Below, in pieces: positions 10,601 to 21,310 of a DNA stretch of 23,986 nucleotides. A program made the translations under genes and the position numbers. The notes beneath the pieces were generated by a model. The model was not told where the DNA came from. It saw only the letters and a list, made by a program, of their open reading frames with translations, and ran no database searches. The DNA lies in NCBI GenBank assembly GCA_002803225.1, contig NXFV01001518.1:1-23986 (forward strand). The letters run 5' to 3'. Origin of the DNA: Gamarada debralockiae. Taxonomy: Eukaryota > Ascomycota > Leotiomycetes > Helotiales > Hyphodiscaceae. The stretch's first letter is position 1, and each line of letters starts with the position of its first letter.

Positions 10601-12192
10601 AGCCTTCCTCGTAGAGAGACTCCTTTTGAGCTTCTGTGATGACACCTTCTCCGAGTAAAGTTTCATCGCAAAGAATGCTCTCTGTAAGAAGAGGAGCCAT
10701 AGCCAGTTGAATTGCTTGGACCCGGTTGCCGAGCAGGCCTTTGGCAGCTTTCATACCTTTGTAGCCATTTGGAACGTCCCTCGTGGATGTGCGCAACACG
10801 TAGAGAGTACGCTTCTGAATCTCCACGTTTTCCTTATCGGATCTGCCACCCAGTCTCAAGACATTTGGCTCGAAAGCGAGGACGTGGTTCATGAGCTGAT
10901 CAAGGGCGTGGTTGGTTTGCGCTGCAATGATGATCGGCGGCGAGTCGCTTGCCATGTTCTCAATCATTACTCGAAGTGCGGAAACCGAAGTAAAGGTCTT
11001 ACCGGTACCTGGAGGGCCTTGTACGATAGAGACTTTTTTGGTTACCATGCGCTCGCACGCCGCCATCTGCGACTCGTCCATTCCCGAAGAAGGGATATTT
11101 GGAAATCCTTGCAGTACATCAGCGTTATAGAGACCAAGTTCCTCTTCTGCTGAGATCGGGGTTGGCTTCAATGTGACTGGATCAATTTCTGGACGAACCA
11201 GCGAGCTCAAATTCAGAAAACGCTGTTCCTCAAGCCAGTCTGGTACGCCGACGTCGGGATCAAGCTCAACCAGGTGCTTGGAGAGACGAAACCTTCGAGA
11301 GTTAGTTTTATCTTCGCAGAGGATGAGAGGAAGTGTTTCCTACTGCTCAGTCCGCAGCTTCTGCAGTGCAACGAGCATGTGTCGCAACGCTTCAAAATAA
11401 CCAGCACGGGATTCGATCATAACATACGCTGCAAATCGATTAGAGAAGCTCAAAACAAGGGACTTATACTTACATTCTACGGGATCAAAGACTGCGTCAT
11501 TGAAGTTGCCCCAAAAGAGATCAACCTGTGGAGGGTTTTGGTCTAATCCGCCTTTGTATGGTCGGGCAGCCACAATTGCAACCTTGCAGATTGAGCGGAA
11601 GGAATCAGATTGGGGACTCAAAGCTACCATTGTTCCTTGTTGGAGACGGCATGATTGCTCCCAACGAATCTGCTTTCCAGCACGTTCATGGGAAAATTCG
11701 ATGCGAAATGCGGGTCCTGAATCAGCGAGCATGAACCCCTTGAAGTGGATCTAGAAAAGGGTGAGCACTTTGCGAATTTTGTAGGACATTTCCCAAACTC
11801 ACGTGGGTATACACATTGGTGAACTTGTCGTCGTCCATCTGTGGGTTGCGCTTAAACGACTTAACAGAGCTACGAAGGCTTGCGATTGCGTCCTCTCGAA
11901 GAAGTTGGTAGTGAGCGGCGATATACTCTTCCTTCGAAGGCCAAGGTCCCTTGATAATGTTCTCCGGCAGGTTGGGGTTGTACAGAGGATCCTGTTGATA
12001 TGCGTTCCACTCTTCAAAGAAGTCCTTATTCTCCTTATTCTCGCGATCGTCGTCTTTGGGCATGATTTCGGACTTGTCAGGAATCTCTGGAAGATCTCTC
12101 CAGGATTCGCCGTGATACTGGTTCTCACATGGCCGCAAGATATGATTCTGGATGATCCGCTCAGCCACAGCGATTTCCTCAGCGGAAGCCAT
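7632..12192 (-). CDS. SF1 helicase with NF-X1-type zinc fingers (ZNFX1/Hrr1/SAD-3 family), 1416 aa
   Basis: Exons (minus): 12192-11803, 11750-11474, 11428-11344, 11292-10541, 10480-10092, 10039-9437, 9386-7632; all six introns are GT-AG and the joined frame is open. Residues 343-350 are Walker A GPPGTGKT; then AAQTNHALDQ (Ic), LLIEEAAE (II, about 669-676), LVGDHQQLQAH (III, about 695-704), LNKQRRM (IV), VDSYQGEENDV (V, about 862-872) and NRLVVALSRARRG (VI, about 893-905). Residues about 979-1036 carry NF-X1-like Cys/His clusters such as CGHRCPHPCH and CGHECSGHC. A 370-residue tail is Ser/Pro/Thr/Lys-rich with repeated PTSTGPSKPT-like text. In this family S. pombe Hrr1 acts in RNAi-directed heterochromatin and Neurospora SAD-3 in meiotic silencing, so an RNA-silencing role is a fair inference; orthology is not proven. 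The alternative is a related UPF1-like paralogue. Confidence 0.9.
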
Positions 12193-13200
12193 CTTGCTGA
12201 CCTAAGAATCAATTCGCTTGAATCAGCTTCGAAGTGATCACGCAGGAGAATTTGACGCGATAGGATATCGAGTACAACTCACGTCATTTAATATGAGATG
12301 GAAAGAGGCATACCTCCGAGTCCTTCAACTTGATATTGTAAAGGTGACTTTGGCGCAACAGTTCCTCCGGGGTAGGACCGTGAGAGTATATAGGCTGCAG
12401 TTAACACATGCAGCAGGTTTTGTGAAGTTATGATATGGTTGAGCCTTCCCAACTTTGACTCAATGGCAATGCTGTGTTGTGATGAGCTCTCCTTGGTCCA
12501 TGTTAGCTGTGTAATGCACGATGATGTCGTTGACGGTGTAAGGGAAGTTAATGAAGTTGAAGAGCAAGGGCTGTGCATCCACTTGTGTTCGGAGCTACAA
12601 ACACGCCAATTGAAGATGAAAATATCAAAGGAGACTTACAAAAGATTGAGATACTTGCAATCAATGTCAGAATCTGTCGGAGGAGATGTCGTTGTCGAGT
12701 CCACTTCTGTTGTGAGGTCTTGGGAGGAAGGCCTTGAGTCAAAACAAAATTTGACGTCGCAGCGAGGAGGGCCTCGATAAAATGATCTGGAGATGAACAG
12801 CAGTTGTTGGCAATTGGGTTCAACCTTGCTTGTGCTCGCAGTCAAGGAAAAACAGCAGGCAAGAGGCTCTGGATGTCAATGGAGCTGAAGCTGGAGCTGG
12901 AGCTGGCGCCAGAGGTCGGGAGTCGACGCCCAAGACACAATGAAATCACTCCGAAATGCCTGGTTTGACTTACTAATGCTTTATTTTCTCCTATCCAGTA
13001 GGATTTGGAATGTTTGATGGAGTTGCCACTCTGTTGTAGTTGCTTGATGATTGTTGGGTTGGTGGAAGGAAAAGTTGGAAAGCTTGGCCTTGAACTTGGA
13101 GGAAGAAAGCGAGGAAGAAATTCACTTCTACGAGGGCCCGCTTTATTCGACAACAACCACGCCCGGGTTTTCTCTATCAACCGCTAAAATCAAAACCTAC
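12193..13200 (-). promoter_or_regulatory. Upstream region of the helicase gene with possible 5' leader introns
   Basis: Just before the helicase ATG (minus strand) a GTGAGT donor at 12282 and a TTCTTAG acceptor ending at 12202 enclose 81 nt, leaving nine transcribed bases before the start codon. A second intron-like segment runs from a GTAAGT at 12639 to TTTGTAG at 12595. Both fit a spliced 5' leader. A hexanucleotide array of GGAGCT-like units (five units) lies at 12881-12910. Open frames of about 90-116 codons on both strands here have no recognisable domain and I leave them out. Confidence 0.4.
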
Positions 13201-14331
13201 CTCTGCTTGCGTGATTCGAAATAGGGATTGTCGAGAAATTTCAGAGTCTTGACTAGTCTAGATTGCGGGTACTCTAAGAATTTGGCGAGCAAACATGTGG
13301 CTGCTCAATATTCTGCATGCACAAGAAAGCTTTCTTGGGTTCCTCAAGCCAATATGATTGAACAAACTCCTGCGAACTTACATGAAACGTAATGGCTTTG
13401 CAGGAGAACCATCACGCTAGCTATTAGCATTGAGTATAGATTCCATTCGGCCTAATGAATCTGATAATGACGGGGTGCAGGGTACGGAAAGAATGGCGCA
13501 CTAGAAGTTTGAGGGTGATTCGTCCCTTTGATGGAAATATATCCATTTATGAGACTGGATTATGGTATGATGAAAAGGGAGAAACAATGTAAAGTGTATT
13601 CCCGTCAAAGATAGCAATACGATCAAGACACTGTCTTGCTGACTATGATGTCTTTCGTGACTGGTCCTTCCCTCATTTGGGATTTGTGCTCCACAACCAC
13701 TTCCCATGAAGATGGACTTCGAGATAGGGAGGAGCGGATCGAAGAAACCTATTACGATTATTTAGAAAAGTGATTGTCCAGAATCAATGTCCTAATAACT
13801 TTCAATTATTTGTGCAAAGGAGTTGAACGAATGAAAATACTGGTAGCTTCACCAATCGATTAGACTCAGACTGTGCATAGTAGCTGACAATTGTAACCCC
13901 TCTCGCTACTGGAGAGGAATAGTTTCACCATTTCTTTTCTGTAAATTTCTTCGACGCGCGGAAGAAAGTGGACTGCTTAGTCATCATGATGCGGCAGCTT
14001 CAGCAATCGCGACCTCAAGCCCAAATCGGGTGATCTAGATTCGGTCTGATAATGATTGAGTCTCAACTATTTCCGCTACTTCTACATCATTGAACTCCCT
14101 ACGAGGACCTTACCGAATCTGCAACATACGCGACAACTTCGACCAGTCTCAAATTTCCTCTGCGACAATTTCACGAGCTCTACCAAGGCTGGCTGGAAAT
14201 TCCACCTCCAATTAGCATCGCCACCCCACACCTGGCGATCCAAGCTCCAGCACACTACAAACATCGCCAAGCAGTAACTTATACACGATCAAAGAAGTAC
14301 AATGTGAATGGTGTTTTCATAGAAAGTCAAG
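13201..14331. other. Intergenic, upstream of spt8, nothing recognised
   Basis: About 1.1 kb without a supportable gene. The longest open frames are 60-73 codons. Two features of an ordinary fungal promoter are present near 14280-14331: an A-rich stretch and the sequence GTCAAG directly before the ATG at 14332. No repeat or RNA gene is seen. Confidence 0.4.
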
Positions 14332-16454
14332 ATGGTGGCTTTTGCTCTGGACGATGACGACCGGGGTAAGCTTTCCCCACAAAGGAGGAGAGCTCCACTA
14401 ACATTATACTAGGATCAAACGCCAGCTCCGATAATGAGCAGGATGAGTTAATGGAGGATGCAGATGACATCGAACCAGAGGTGGACGCTGATGCCGACGG
14501 GGATGGCGATGGAGACGATGATGACAATGACGATGATAATGGGGACGATGATCAGGATGGTGGAGAGGAGGACGACGATTCTCCAGACCAATCCTCCCTC
14601 TCGCAGATCAGAAGACCGAGTCTACCTACTACGAATACCAGCTCGGACGATGCTCCAACCTTGGGTCACATCAATGGCGCAGGCCCTACATCACATCCAC
14701 ACCCAACTTTAACGCGGACCTCTGCCTCCCCGCAAGCAGGCTCAGCACCTCTTAAGGAACCTAAAATGCGCCTCGAAGTCCGACCAGAAGCTTTGAACGC
14801 CTCTATATACGATATCGTACCTACAATAGCAGCACCACAAGCTACATCCATCAATGCGATCACGGCAACGCCCGATTTCAGATATTGGTTTACAGGAGGA
14901 TCGGATTGCTATATTCGGAAATACGATGGAGTGGCTACAGTCAATGGGAAGACGTTATTGACTGTAGCGCAACGGCATCCCTTCGTGGACAGCGTGGTCA
15001 AAGCTGGAGTTCTGATGAGCTACTGGGACAACGAGGAGCCTTCCCACAAACCGAATGAGGAGCAAGTCCTGTCTCCAGTCTACTCGCTCGTTGTACAATC
15101 ACAAGCGCTATGGCTCGCTTCTGGGTTGGAGTCCGGTTGTATAAACCTCTACTCCGTGCGGCATGACGAAGGAAAAGTGATTGCCCGTCTTCGAGAGCAC
15201 AAGTCTGCTGTATCAGTCCTTACTTTGACACAAGATGAGAAATCCATTCTGTCGGGGAGTTGGGATAAGAATGTCTTTGATTGGGATCTGAATGAGGGCA
15301 AGATCAGACGACGATTTGAGGGCAGTGGAGGCCAGATTTCTGCGATTGAAATCCGACCTGCTTCGAGTTTGCCAGTACCAGAAGAATCTGGGGAGCCGGT
15401 GCAGACGAATGGGACATTTTCGAGTAATAACGCGGATAAGCCATTGGCGAACGGCATGCTCACGAATGGAACCAATGGACACAATGCAGATACTGAAGGC
15501 AACGCAGATGCTGAAGGATCTCCTGCAGATTCATTATTCGGAGATGGAACAGATGCTAACTCCTTGTTTGGAGACGCGGATGGAGCTGGTGCACCTTCAG
15601 GCGGCAACTTTGGTGATGATGATGATGAGTTCTCACGAGCAATTGGCGTGGAGTTGGACAACCAGGTTCGCGATGGACAAGGAGATATTAGCATGGGAGA
15701 CGCAGACCCCATGGCAACTGATTCAGTCAATGGCACTGCTCCAGCGGCACCAAATCCCGAGCAAAACCAAGCAGCGAATGGTGTCCAAAGCCCAACCGCC
15801 GCTCAAACGAACGGAATCCTTCCAGAGAAAGGCCCCGGGTCTGCTTCAACGGCCACACTTGCACCAGACACCCAAGACGCAGTCGCAACATCCGATTCCA
15901 CCTTCCTCGCCGCTTCCATGGATGGAACTTTACGAGTCTGGGATAGACGGCAACCTAACCCCATTGCTCGAATCCCCACGAGGACAGGAGTTCCGCCTTG
16001 GTGTATGGCAGCTTGTTGGTCTCCAGATGGGAATTATATCTACGCTGGCCGAAGAAACGGTACGGTGGAGGAGTTCAGCTTGCATAAGGGTCTCAAAGCT
16101 GCGGAGAGAACTTTCAAGTTTCCGCAGGGAAGTGGGGCTGTTAGTGCTTTGAGGGCGATGCCGAATGGGAGACATCTGATCTGGTAGGCCTTCAATCCAT
16201 CTACATAACTCAGAACATAGCTAACAACATCCAGTGCGTCGCATGATATCCTGCGATTGTATGATCTTAAAGAGCCGGCAACTTTCAAGCATTCGACTGT
16301 TCCTTTCCTCATCGTTCCTGGGCCGCCGAAAGCTGGTGTGATCTCTAGTCTGTATATCGATCCGACTTGCAAGTACATGCTTTCGGCTGCTGGAACAAGA
16401 GGTTGGGAGGGCACGCATACTGAGGTCTTGATTGGATATGAGATAGGGGCTTGA
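14332..16454 (+). CDS. spt8: SAGA complex subunit Spt8, WD40 protein, 674 aa
   Basis: Exons 14332-14365, 14413-16183 and 16235-16454; introns of 47 and 51 nt have GTAAG/GTAGG donors and the second has a GCTAAC branch. The first exon gives MVAFALDDDDR, and residues about 26-68 are an extreme Asp/Glu tract, typical of Spt8. WD40 text starts near residue 140 (ITATPDFRYWFTGGSDCYIR), continues with LASGLESGCINLYSVRHDEG and ILSGSWDKNVFDWDLNEGK, is interrupted by an Asn/Gly/Asp-rich insertion (about 329-504), then resumes with FLAASMDGTLRVWDRR and ends ICASHDILRLYDL and VLIGYEIGA. Spt8 sits in the nucleus in SAGA and helps deliver TATA-binding protein. The gene is convergent with the GH7 gene, with 536 bp between stops. 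Long open frames in the other phases here are by-products of biased codons. Confidence 0.93.
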
Positions 16455-16990
16455 ATGAATTGCGAAGTTCAAGTCGGGTTCGACGACGTTGGACCCCAGA
16501 ATTCTTACCGGAATGGATCTGATTGTGAGCGTGAAGGAATGTGGAGCCGAGAAAGGGCGAGCTTGTCAAGAGGTCCAATTGTTGTACATTCGACAATGTT
16601 CGACCGGCAATAATCGACCTTGTCCATGAGCGAGGCAGCTAGCTCCCAACAACCACGTACCAAGACAGCGAAGTTCGATCGTCCGCGGTTGTGGGCAGTG
16701 GAGGCGAGCAATGGAGAACCAGATTCACGATTTCAAAGGAGAAAAAAGAGCATTGGGATCAGAAGAGGCAATGTAGGATTGCTACTAAAATGGATATGTG
16801 ATCAAAAAGGCGTCGGTATACCATGGATTGTTGGAAGGATATGTGGATCGGAACAGCATTTCGGTGGCGCATCACGGCAGAGATTATCCTAGATATCATG
16901 GATCACATATGTAAGAATTGATATTTCAAACCACTTCATCAGTCCGATTTCATGATCTACATTCTCCCCCACTGGATCTACCATGCTTTT
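16455..16990. other. Convergent intergenic region, no gene recognised
   Basis: This lies between the 3' ends of spt8 (+) and the endoglucanase gene (-). An open frame of 90 codons at 16620-16892 (+) has no recognisable domain. A terminator cannot be defined by sequence alone in a fungus. No repeat is seen. Confidence 0.4.
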
Positions 16991-18278
16991 TCAGGACTGA
17001 TAAGTAGATCCTATCTCCCCCCATTTAATATTACTGAACGTAACAGCAGGATCCGGCTGCACAACCTCAATGACCGTAGGATTCCCTTCAGTAGCATTGC
17101 AGGGCCCCGAACTCCCACTATCCAACCAATTCATGTACCCGCCGGTATCCCACCAAATGCTAAAAATAAGCACCATGCCCCTCGCCAACGCCTGTCCTAT
17201 TTCAGTCATACCACCAAGCGGCACAAACCTCGACGCCGAAGTAGAGCAATAATCCGCATCGATATAATTGACATCAGGCAGGCCCGTAACATTAACAGCA
17301 GCATTCTGAATAACCTTTCTATTCTGAACATACAATCGCCGAATCTCTTTCAGCGTCCCGTTAGGGAAGGTAGGGAATTGCGTTACGACAGTTACCTTGC
17401 GGGACGTGTCGACAGTTAGGCCAGGTCCGTAGTAATGCTCGTTGCCGAGGCCGTAGGGATTATAGCTGCAGCCCCATTGATCGCAGACGCCGCTCCAAGT
17501 GCATTCAGCGCCGGTGCATTCGTAGAGGCCGGTTTGGTTGCAGGTGTGTGGTGTGAGGGCGGTGGCATATTCGTTTGCTTCCCAGATGTCCATTTCGTTG
17601 CAGCAGGAGCCTTTGCCTTCGATATTGCCCTAGTTCTCTTAGCAGGTTGAAGGATTTTTTAGAAGGAGGACGCACGACGCCGTTAATGAATGCGTCGGTG
17701 TAACATTGCGCATCGCAGTATCCAGTCCCATACGTAGCACCCCCAGGATTCAGCGCACTTCTCCCGCCAGTTTTACTCATTTCCGAGAGATACAATGCAC
17801 CATTCATACCACACGGCAGTTTGGAGGAATCGACGTCGAACGACAGTTCATTGCCGGTCAACTGGAGCATTTCATACTCGGCTCCGTTCTCCTGGAGAAG
17901 ATAGCAGCGCGGAGAAACTGAGGTGCCGTTTACGAGCTGATGCATGTTCAGGGCACTGCCTGAAGTGGTGATCCCGTAGGCGGCGTAGTCGCTGATGCCT
18001 TCCACGATGCAGTTCTTGGCGCAGGTGACTTCGTCGGGACAGACGGTGACGTTGGGGGCGCCTCCCCCGTTTCCGCAGTTAAGACTGGTGTCGACTCTTT
18101 GATGAACGGGATGGGCCAGATCATCCAAGACAACTGCGCTGTTCTGAGGGACACAACCGCCGCGATTGGTGCATTTCCAGGTCTGGAGCTTTGGGTGGAC
18201 TTCTGGGGACTTGCCGGGAGTTTGAGCGACTGCAAGTCCTAGAAGAAGAGAAACAACCAAAGATAGAGTACGAGCCAT
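16991..18278 (-). CDS. Secreted GH7 endo-beta-1,4-glucanase (Cel7B/EG I type), 413 aa, no CBM
   Basis: Exon 1 is 18278-17676 (201 codons) and exon 2 is 17629-16991; the 46-nt intron has a GTGCGT donor and a CTAAG-type branch. The first 18-19 residues form a signal peptide (MARTLSLVVSLLLGLAVA). The splice joins FINGV to GNIEGKGSCCNEMDIWEAN, which holds the GH7 catalytic triad: E213 (nucleophile), D215 and E218 (acid/base). Endoglucanase rather than cellobiohydrolase is indicated by GMVLIFSIWWD, YMNWLDSGSSGPCNATEGNP and the end FSNIKWGEIGSTYQS, and by the short length. Many Cys residues fit the disulfide-rich fold. The protein stops at the end of the catalytic core, with no linker or CBM1. It hydrolyses internal beta-1,4 bonds of cellulose outside the cell. 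Two CreA-like sites lie upstream. Confidence 0.95.
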
Positions 18279-18466
18279 ACTTGCTCAACTTTTGAGACCA
18301 AGTTGAGGATGGTTGATGGGGATGAACAGATAAACAAAATACCTATGAGGGGAAAGAAAGTTATTAAATTTCTCACCGTACCTGAACGACCCGGCTTTCC
18401 ACTCTCTATAATCAATCTGTACCTGCAGTCCACGGGCCGGGAGCCGTGCAAAGTTGAATTCAATTG

Positions 18467-18531
18467 GCGGGGAACGATGTACAAAGTAGTTGTATATTAC
18501 CCGGCAATTGGGAGAATTAAGAGATGCGGGG
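18467..18531 (+). promoter_or_regulatory. Two CreA-like sites upstream of the GH7 gene
   Basis: GCGGGG, which fits the CreA/Cre1 consensus SYGGRG, occurs at 18467-18472 and 18526-18531, about 190 and 250 bp before the endoglucanase ATG. Paired sites of this kind are typical of carbon-catabolite-repressed cellulase promoters. I did not find a GGCTAA (Xyr1/XlnR) word in the nearby 600 bp. The six-base motif is common by chance. Confidence 0.4.
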
Positions 18532-19338
18532 AAACACGATGCGACGGAACAACATATGATCCAGAAGCAATGCAAGAGGAAACTTTGATATACCCGTCGG
18601 CTACTTTAAAGAATCTCTTCGAGTTTTCAACACCCAGCAAAGTAAATGAAGCCCATCGTCTCGCCCGTGGAGGTTTTCGGACCCAACCCCTCCGTACTCC
18701 AAATTTTTGCCCTCCATACCGTAGGCATTTTGAACGCTGTCCGAATGAATCCATCTGGGTTTACGATTTCGAAAGAGAAGTATTCGCAAATCTTATTACC
18801 AAATCATGCACGTGGCCTGCCTATGTCTTCTGGAGCCATCTTCTTGTCTTCTCTGATGCCCTAGCACATGTGACATAGCATGGTTCATGATCCTTGACAC
18901 GTCTTGCTGTGTCGTACTGATCAAATCAAAAGGGATTGTCGGAAGCACACCCGTCACTTGACAGAGTTCCCATTCAATATCATCTGAGAATGAAGCTTGA
19001 AACTGCGAAGAGAAGATGGGGATGAAGGTTCCACATATCATCATGTGTTGTCTGAAACATAGCACGTGCCTCAGCCCCACATATGCAAGGCTGTAGGCGG
19101 CAGAACAGCCACCACCACATGCACTCTGTGACGCCAACAACTTTCATTCTTACCTTCTCCCTCCATAACCCTCAAATCGACACCGACAACAAGCACGAGG
19201 CAGAATCTAATGTGACTCGATACCGGTATTGTGATTCTGCAGAGAGAGGTCAGCTCAGCGGCCTCAGCCACAAAGTCACCGATTCAAACTCAACCTTTAT
19301 CGCAAGGCTCCAGCCCCTTCGAATATATTATCGGCCAA

Positions 19339-20307
19339 ATGCTTCGACGTAGTCAACGTCTCGCAGGACATATCGTTTCCTCTTTAAATCCTCCATCATC
19401 TGCAAAGATGTCTACCTTCACCCTACCAGACACTGATGTCCCTGTCACCCTCGTCGATGATCTTTCCAAGGAACAACTCCTCGAATTCCCGGCTTTCAAG
19501 GTAACTCCAGCCTTGAGTCTTCCTTATGCCCCACGATGTCAGTAGTACCTGCAGATCTCGTGCTGACAGGTAGCATAGGGCTGGATCCAAAGACTCCAAA
19601 CAAACCTCTCCCTCCAAGAAACCAACCCAAACCACGAATTCCACTCCTCCCCCTACAAACTCCGCGACATAAAGCTCCAATCCGTCGATCGATGGGGCTC
19701 ACGCATCGGCTTCATAAAGTTCACCGCAACAGTCACGAACTCCAAAGGCGAATCCCTTCCCGGTTCGATATTCCTTCGCGGACCCAGTGTGGGCATGATG
19801 GTGCTACTACAACCCGACGATTTACCAGAAGGAAGCGCGGAGGAGAAATATGTTTTGCTCACAGTACAAGCTCGGATAGCCGCAGGCGGGCTGCAATTCG
19901 TGGAGCTGCCAGCGGGGATGGTTGATAATGGCACATTCAAAGGGGCTGCGGCGAGCGAGATTGAAGAGGAGCTTGGGCTGAAGATTCCGCAGGATGAGTT
20001 GATCAATATGTCTGAGCTCGCGCTTCCGGAGCCGAAGGAGGGAAAGGAGGATAGTATGCCTAGGGGGATGTTCCCTTCTGCTGGGGGTTGCGATGAATTT
20101 ATTCCTATTTTCTTGCATGAGAGCAGGGTTCCGAGGGCGCAGTTGAAGGAGTGGACTGGCAAGTTGACGGGGTTGAGAGATGAGGGGGAGAAGATTACGT
20201 TGAAGTTGGTGAAGTTGGAGGATTTGTGGAAGGAAGGTGCGAGGGATGCGAAGGCGTTGGGGGCTTGGGCGTTATGGGAGGGTCTGAAACGGAGTGGGAA
20301 GTTATGA
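19339..20307 (+). CDS. Nudix hydrolase, ADP-sugar diphosphatase-like, 296 aa (273 aa from second ATG)
   Basis: Exon 1 is 19339-19500 and exon 2 is 19579-20307. The 78-nt intron has a GTAACT donor, a GCTGAC branch and a CATAG acceptor, and joins FPAFK to GWIQRLQTNLSLQE. The remainder reads FHSSPYKLRDIKLQSVDRWG, a beta-rich body, and a Nudix-like box at about residues 167-188 (GMVDNGTFKG...EIEEELG). The REUXEE core appears as SEIEEE, with Ser in place of Arg, as in some members of the ADP-sugar diphosphatase (AtNUDX14-like) group. The protein ends at ALWEGLKRSGKL. Two in-frame ATGs exist (19339 and 19408); the longer form adds 23 residues with four Arg/Lys and no acidic residue, which could target mitochondria. 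The substrate (ADP-sugars or ADP-ribose) is inferred from the family. Confidence 0.85.
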
Positions 20308-20394
20308 AATCATGAGGACGGGAGTTTTGGGTCATGGTATTTTGGGGATGCTCTGGTATCTATGGCGTCTAAGGTCTCGTCTAGGTTATGAGCT

Positions 20395-21310
20395 CTATAA
20401 CTTGAATCGTTTCGCAATCTCAATACCCTCGGCAATTGTTCCAACTCTTGCATCAATCGCAAATCCCTCCTTCTCCAATCTCTTACACTCACTCCAGAAA
20501 TCCTTTAGCGGTACCGTAAAAACCTCAATGAACTCGTTCTCCTCCAAATCCGGCTTCAAGTTTTGATTGGCGGGGGTAGACATATCGATCGTGACATGGA
20601 CCATCTTCAGGTTTGTGTTGCAGAAGCCTGGATCTATTTCCACACGGTAAGCAGTGATCAAAATTATTATGTGCTTTATAGAAGAAAATATGTTCCCTAC
20701 CATTGAACATAACAGGACTACGCTGGCTCACAACCCCAACATAACCAGTCTCCTCCTTCAATTCCCTAACGGCCGCATCCTCCGCCGTCTCTCCCGCATC
20801 AACAAGTCCAGCCGGGACTTCAATAACAACCTTATCGATCGGTGGTCTATATTGTTTCTGCAGTATGATTTCGGGGCCTGCACCATTACCTCAGTACCAT
20901 ATCCTCCTTTACCCATAGCAATTTGTCGAGAAAGAAGGGCCGTACCACTTGATTTCTCCAGGATGGCAACGATGCCTACGCCATCGATATCTGAGCCCTT
21001 AGGGCGTGTGCGTCGCTCGGAGGACTCCCATGTTCGTGTTACGCCAAGTGGATCACTGTACGTTGTCCTAGAATGGGGATGAGGTGTTAGTTATGTGGTG
21101 AGCGAGATGGGTAGAAGGGGAGGGAGGGAATGTACAATACGAGTTTCGTCCACTTCGCATCTTCATCTTTCTACATATGCAACTGTCAGCTCCATTCTCA
21201 TAAAGCTTCGCAACCTTGAGAGCTTTGCTGAACTGAGGCGGGGTAAACGCGGGGTAAGCCAAACGAACCAAGGGCTCAGTCTTCAGGATCTTTGCATTTG
21301 CTGCCGACAT
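20395..21310 (-). CDS. YSA1: ADP-ribose pyrophosphatase, YSA1-type Nudix hydrolase, 204 aa
   Basis: Five exons (minus): 21310-21269, 21170-21136, 21067-20946, 20877-20701 and 20633-20395, joining to 615 nt with the stop. Introns are 98, 68, 68 and 67 nt; the first has a GTTCGT donor and a GCTGAC branch, the second a CTAAC branch. The protein starts MSAANAKILKTEPL, continues KDEDAKWTKL, and carries a perfect Nudix box at residues 90-112: G90, E96, R104-E105, E108-E109 and G111. Later text MVHVTIDM and ENEFIEVFTVPLKD is the usual YSA1 C-terminal part, and the length matches the family. It cleaves ADP-ribose to AMP and ribose 5-phosphate, probably in the cytosol. The stop is 87 bp from that of the other Nudix gene, head-on, so their 3' ends probably overlap in transcripts. 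Confidence 0.93.

Noticed and set aside
11340..11342. In-frame TAG suggesting a broken helicase gene
   Set aside because: It lies at the start of a good 51-nt intron (GTAGGA donor, CTAAC branch, GAAG acceptor); splicing removes it and keeps the frame.
12430..12780. 116-codon open frame (+) upstream of the helicase
   Set aside because: No domain, and it is antisense to intron-like signals of the helicase leader.
15292..16152. 286-codon open frame overlapping spt8 in another phase, and a 195-codon frame antisense to it
   Set aside because: Both are by-products of the biased codons of the Asp/Asn/Gly-rich insertion; neither has a recognisable domain, while spt8 is clear.
18303..18878. 191-codon open frame (+) upstream of the GH7 gene
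   Set aside because: No domain is recognised, it covers the endoglucanase promoter and its two CreA-like sites, and it begins at TTG with the first ATG at 18309. A real small gene is possible but unsupported.
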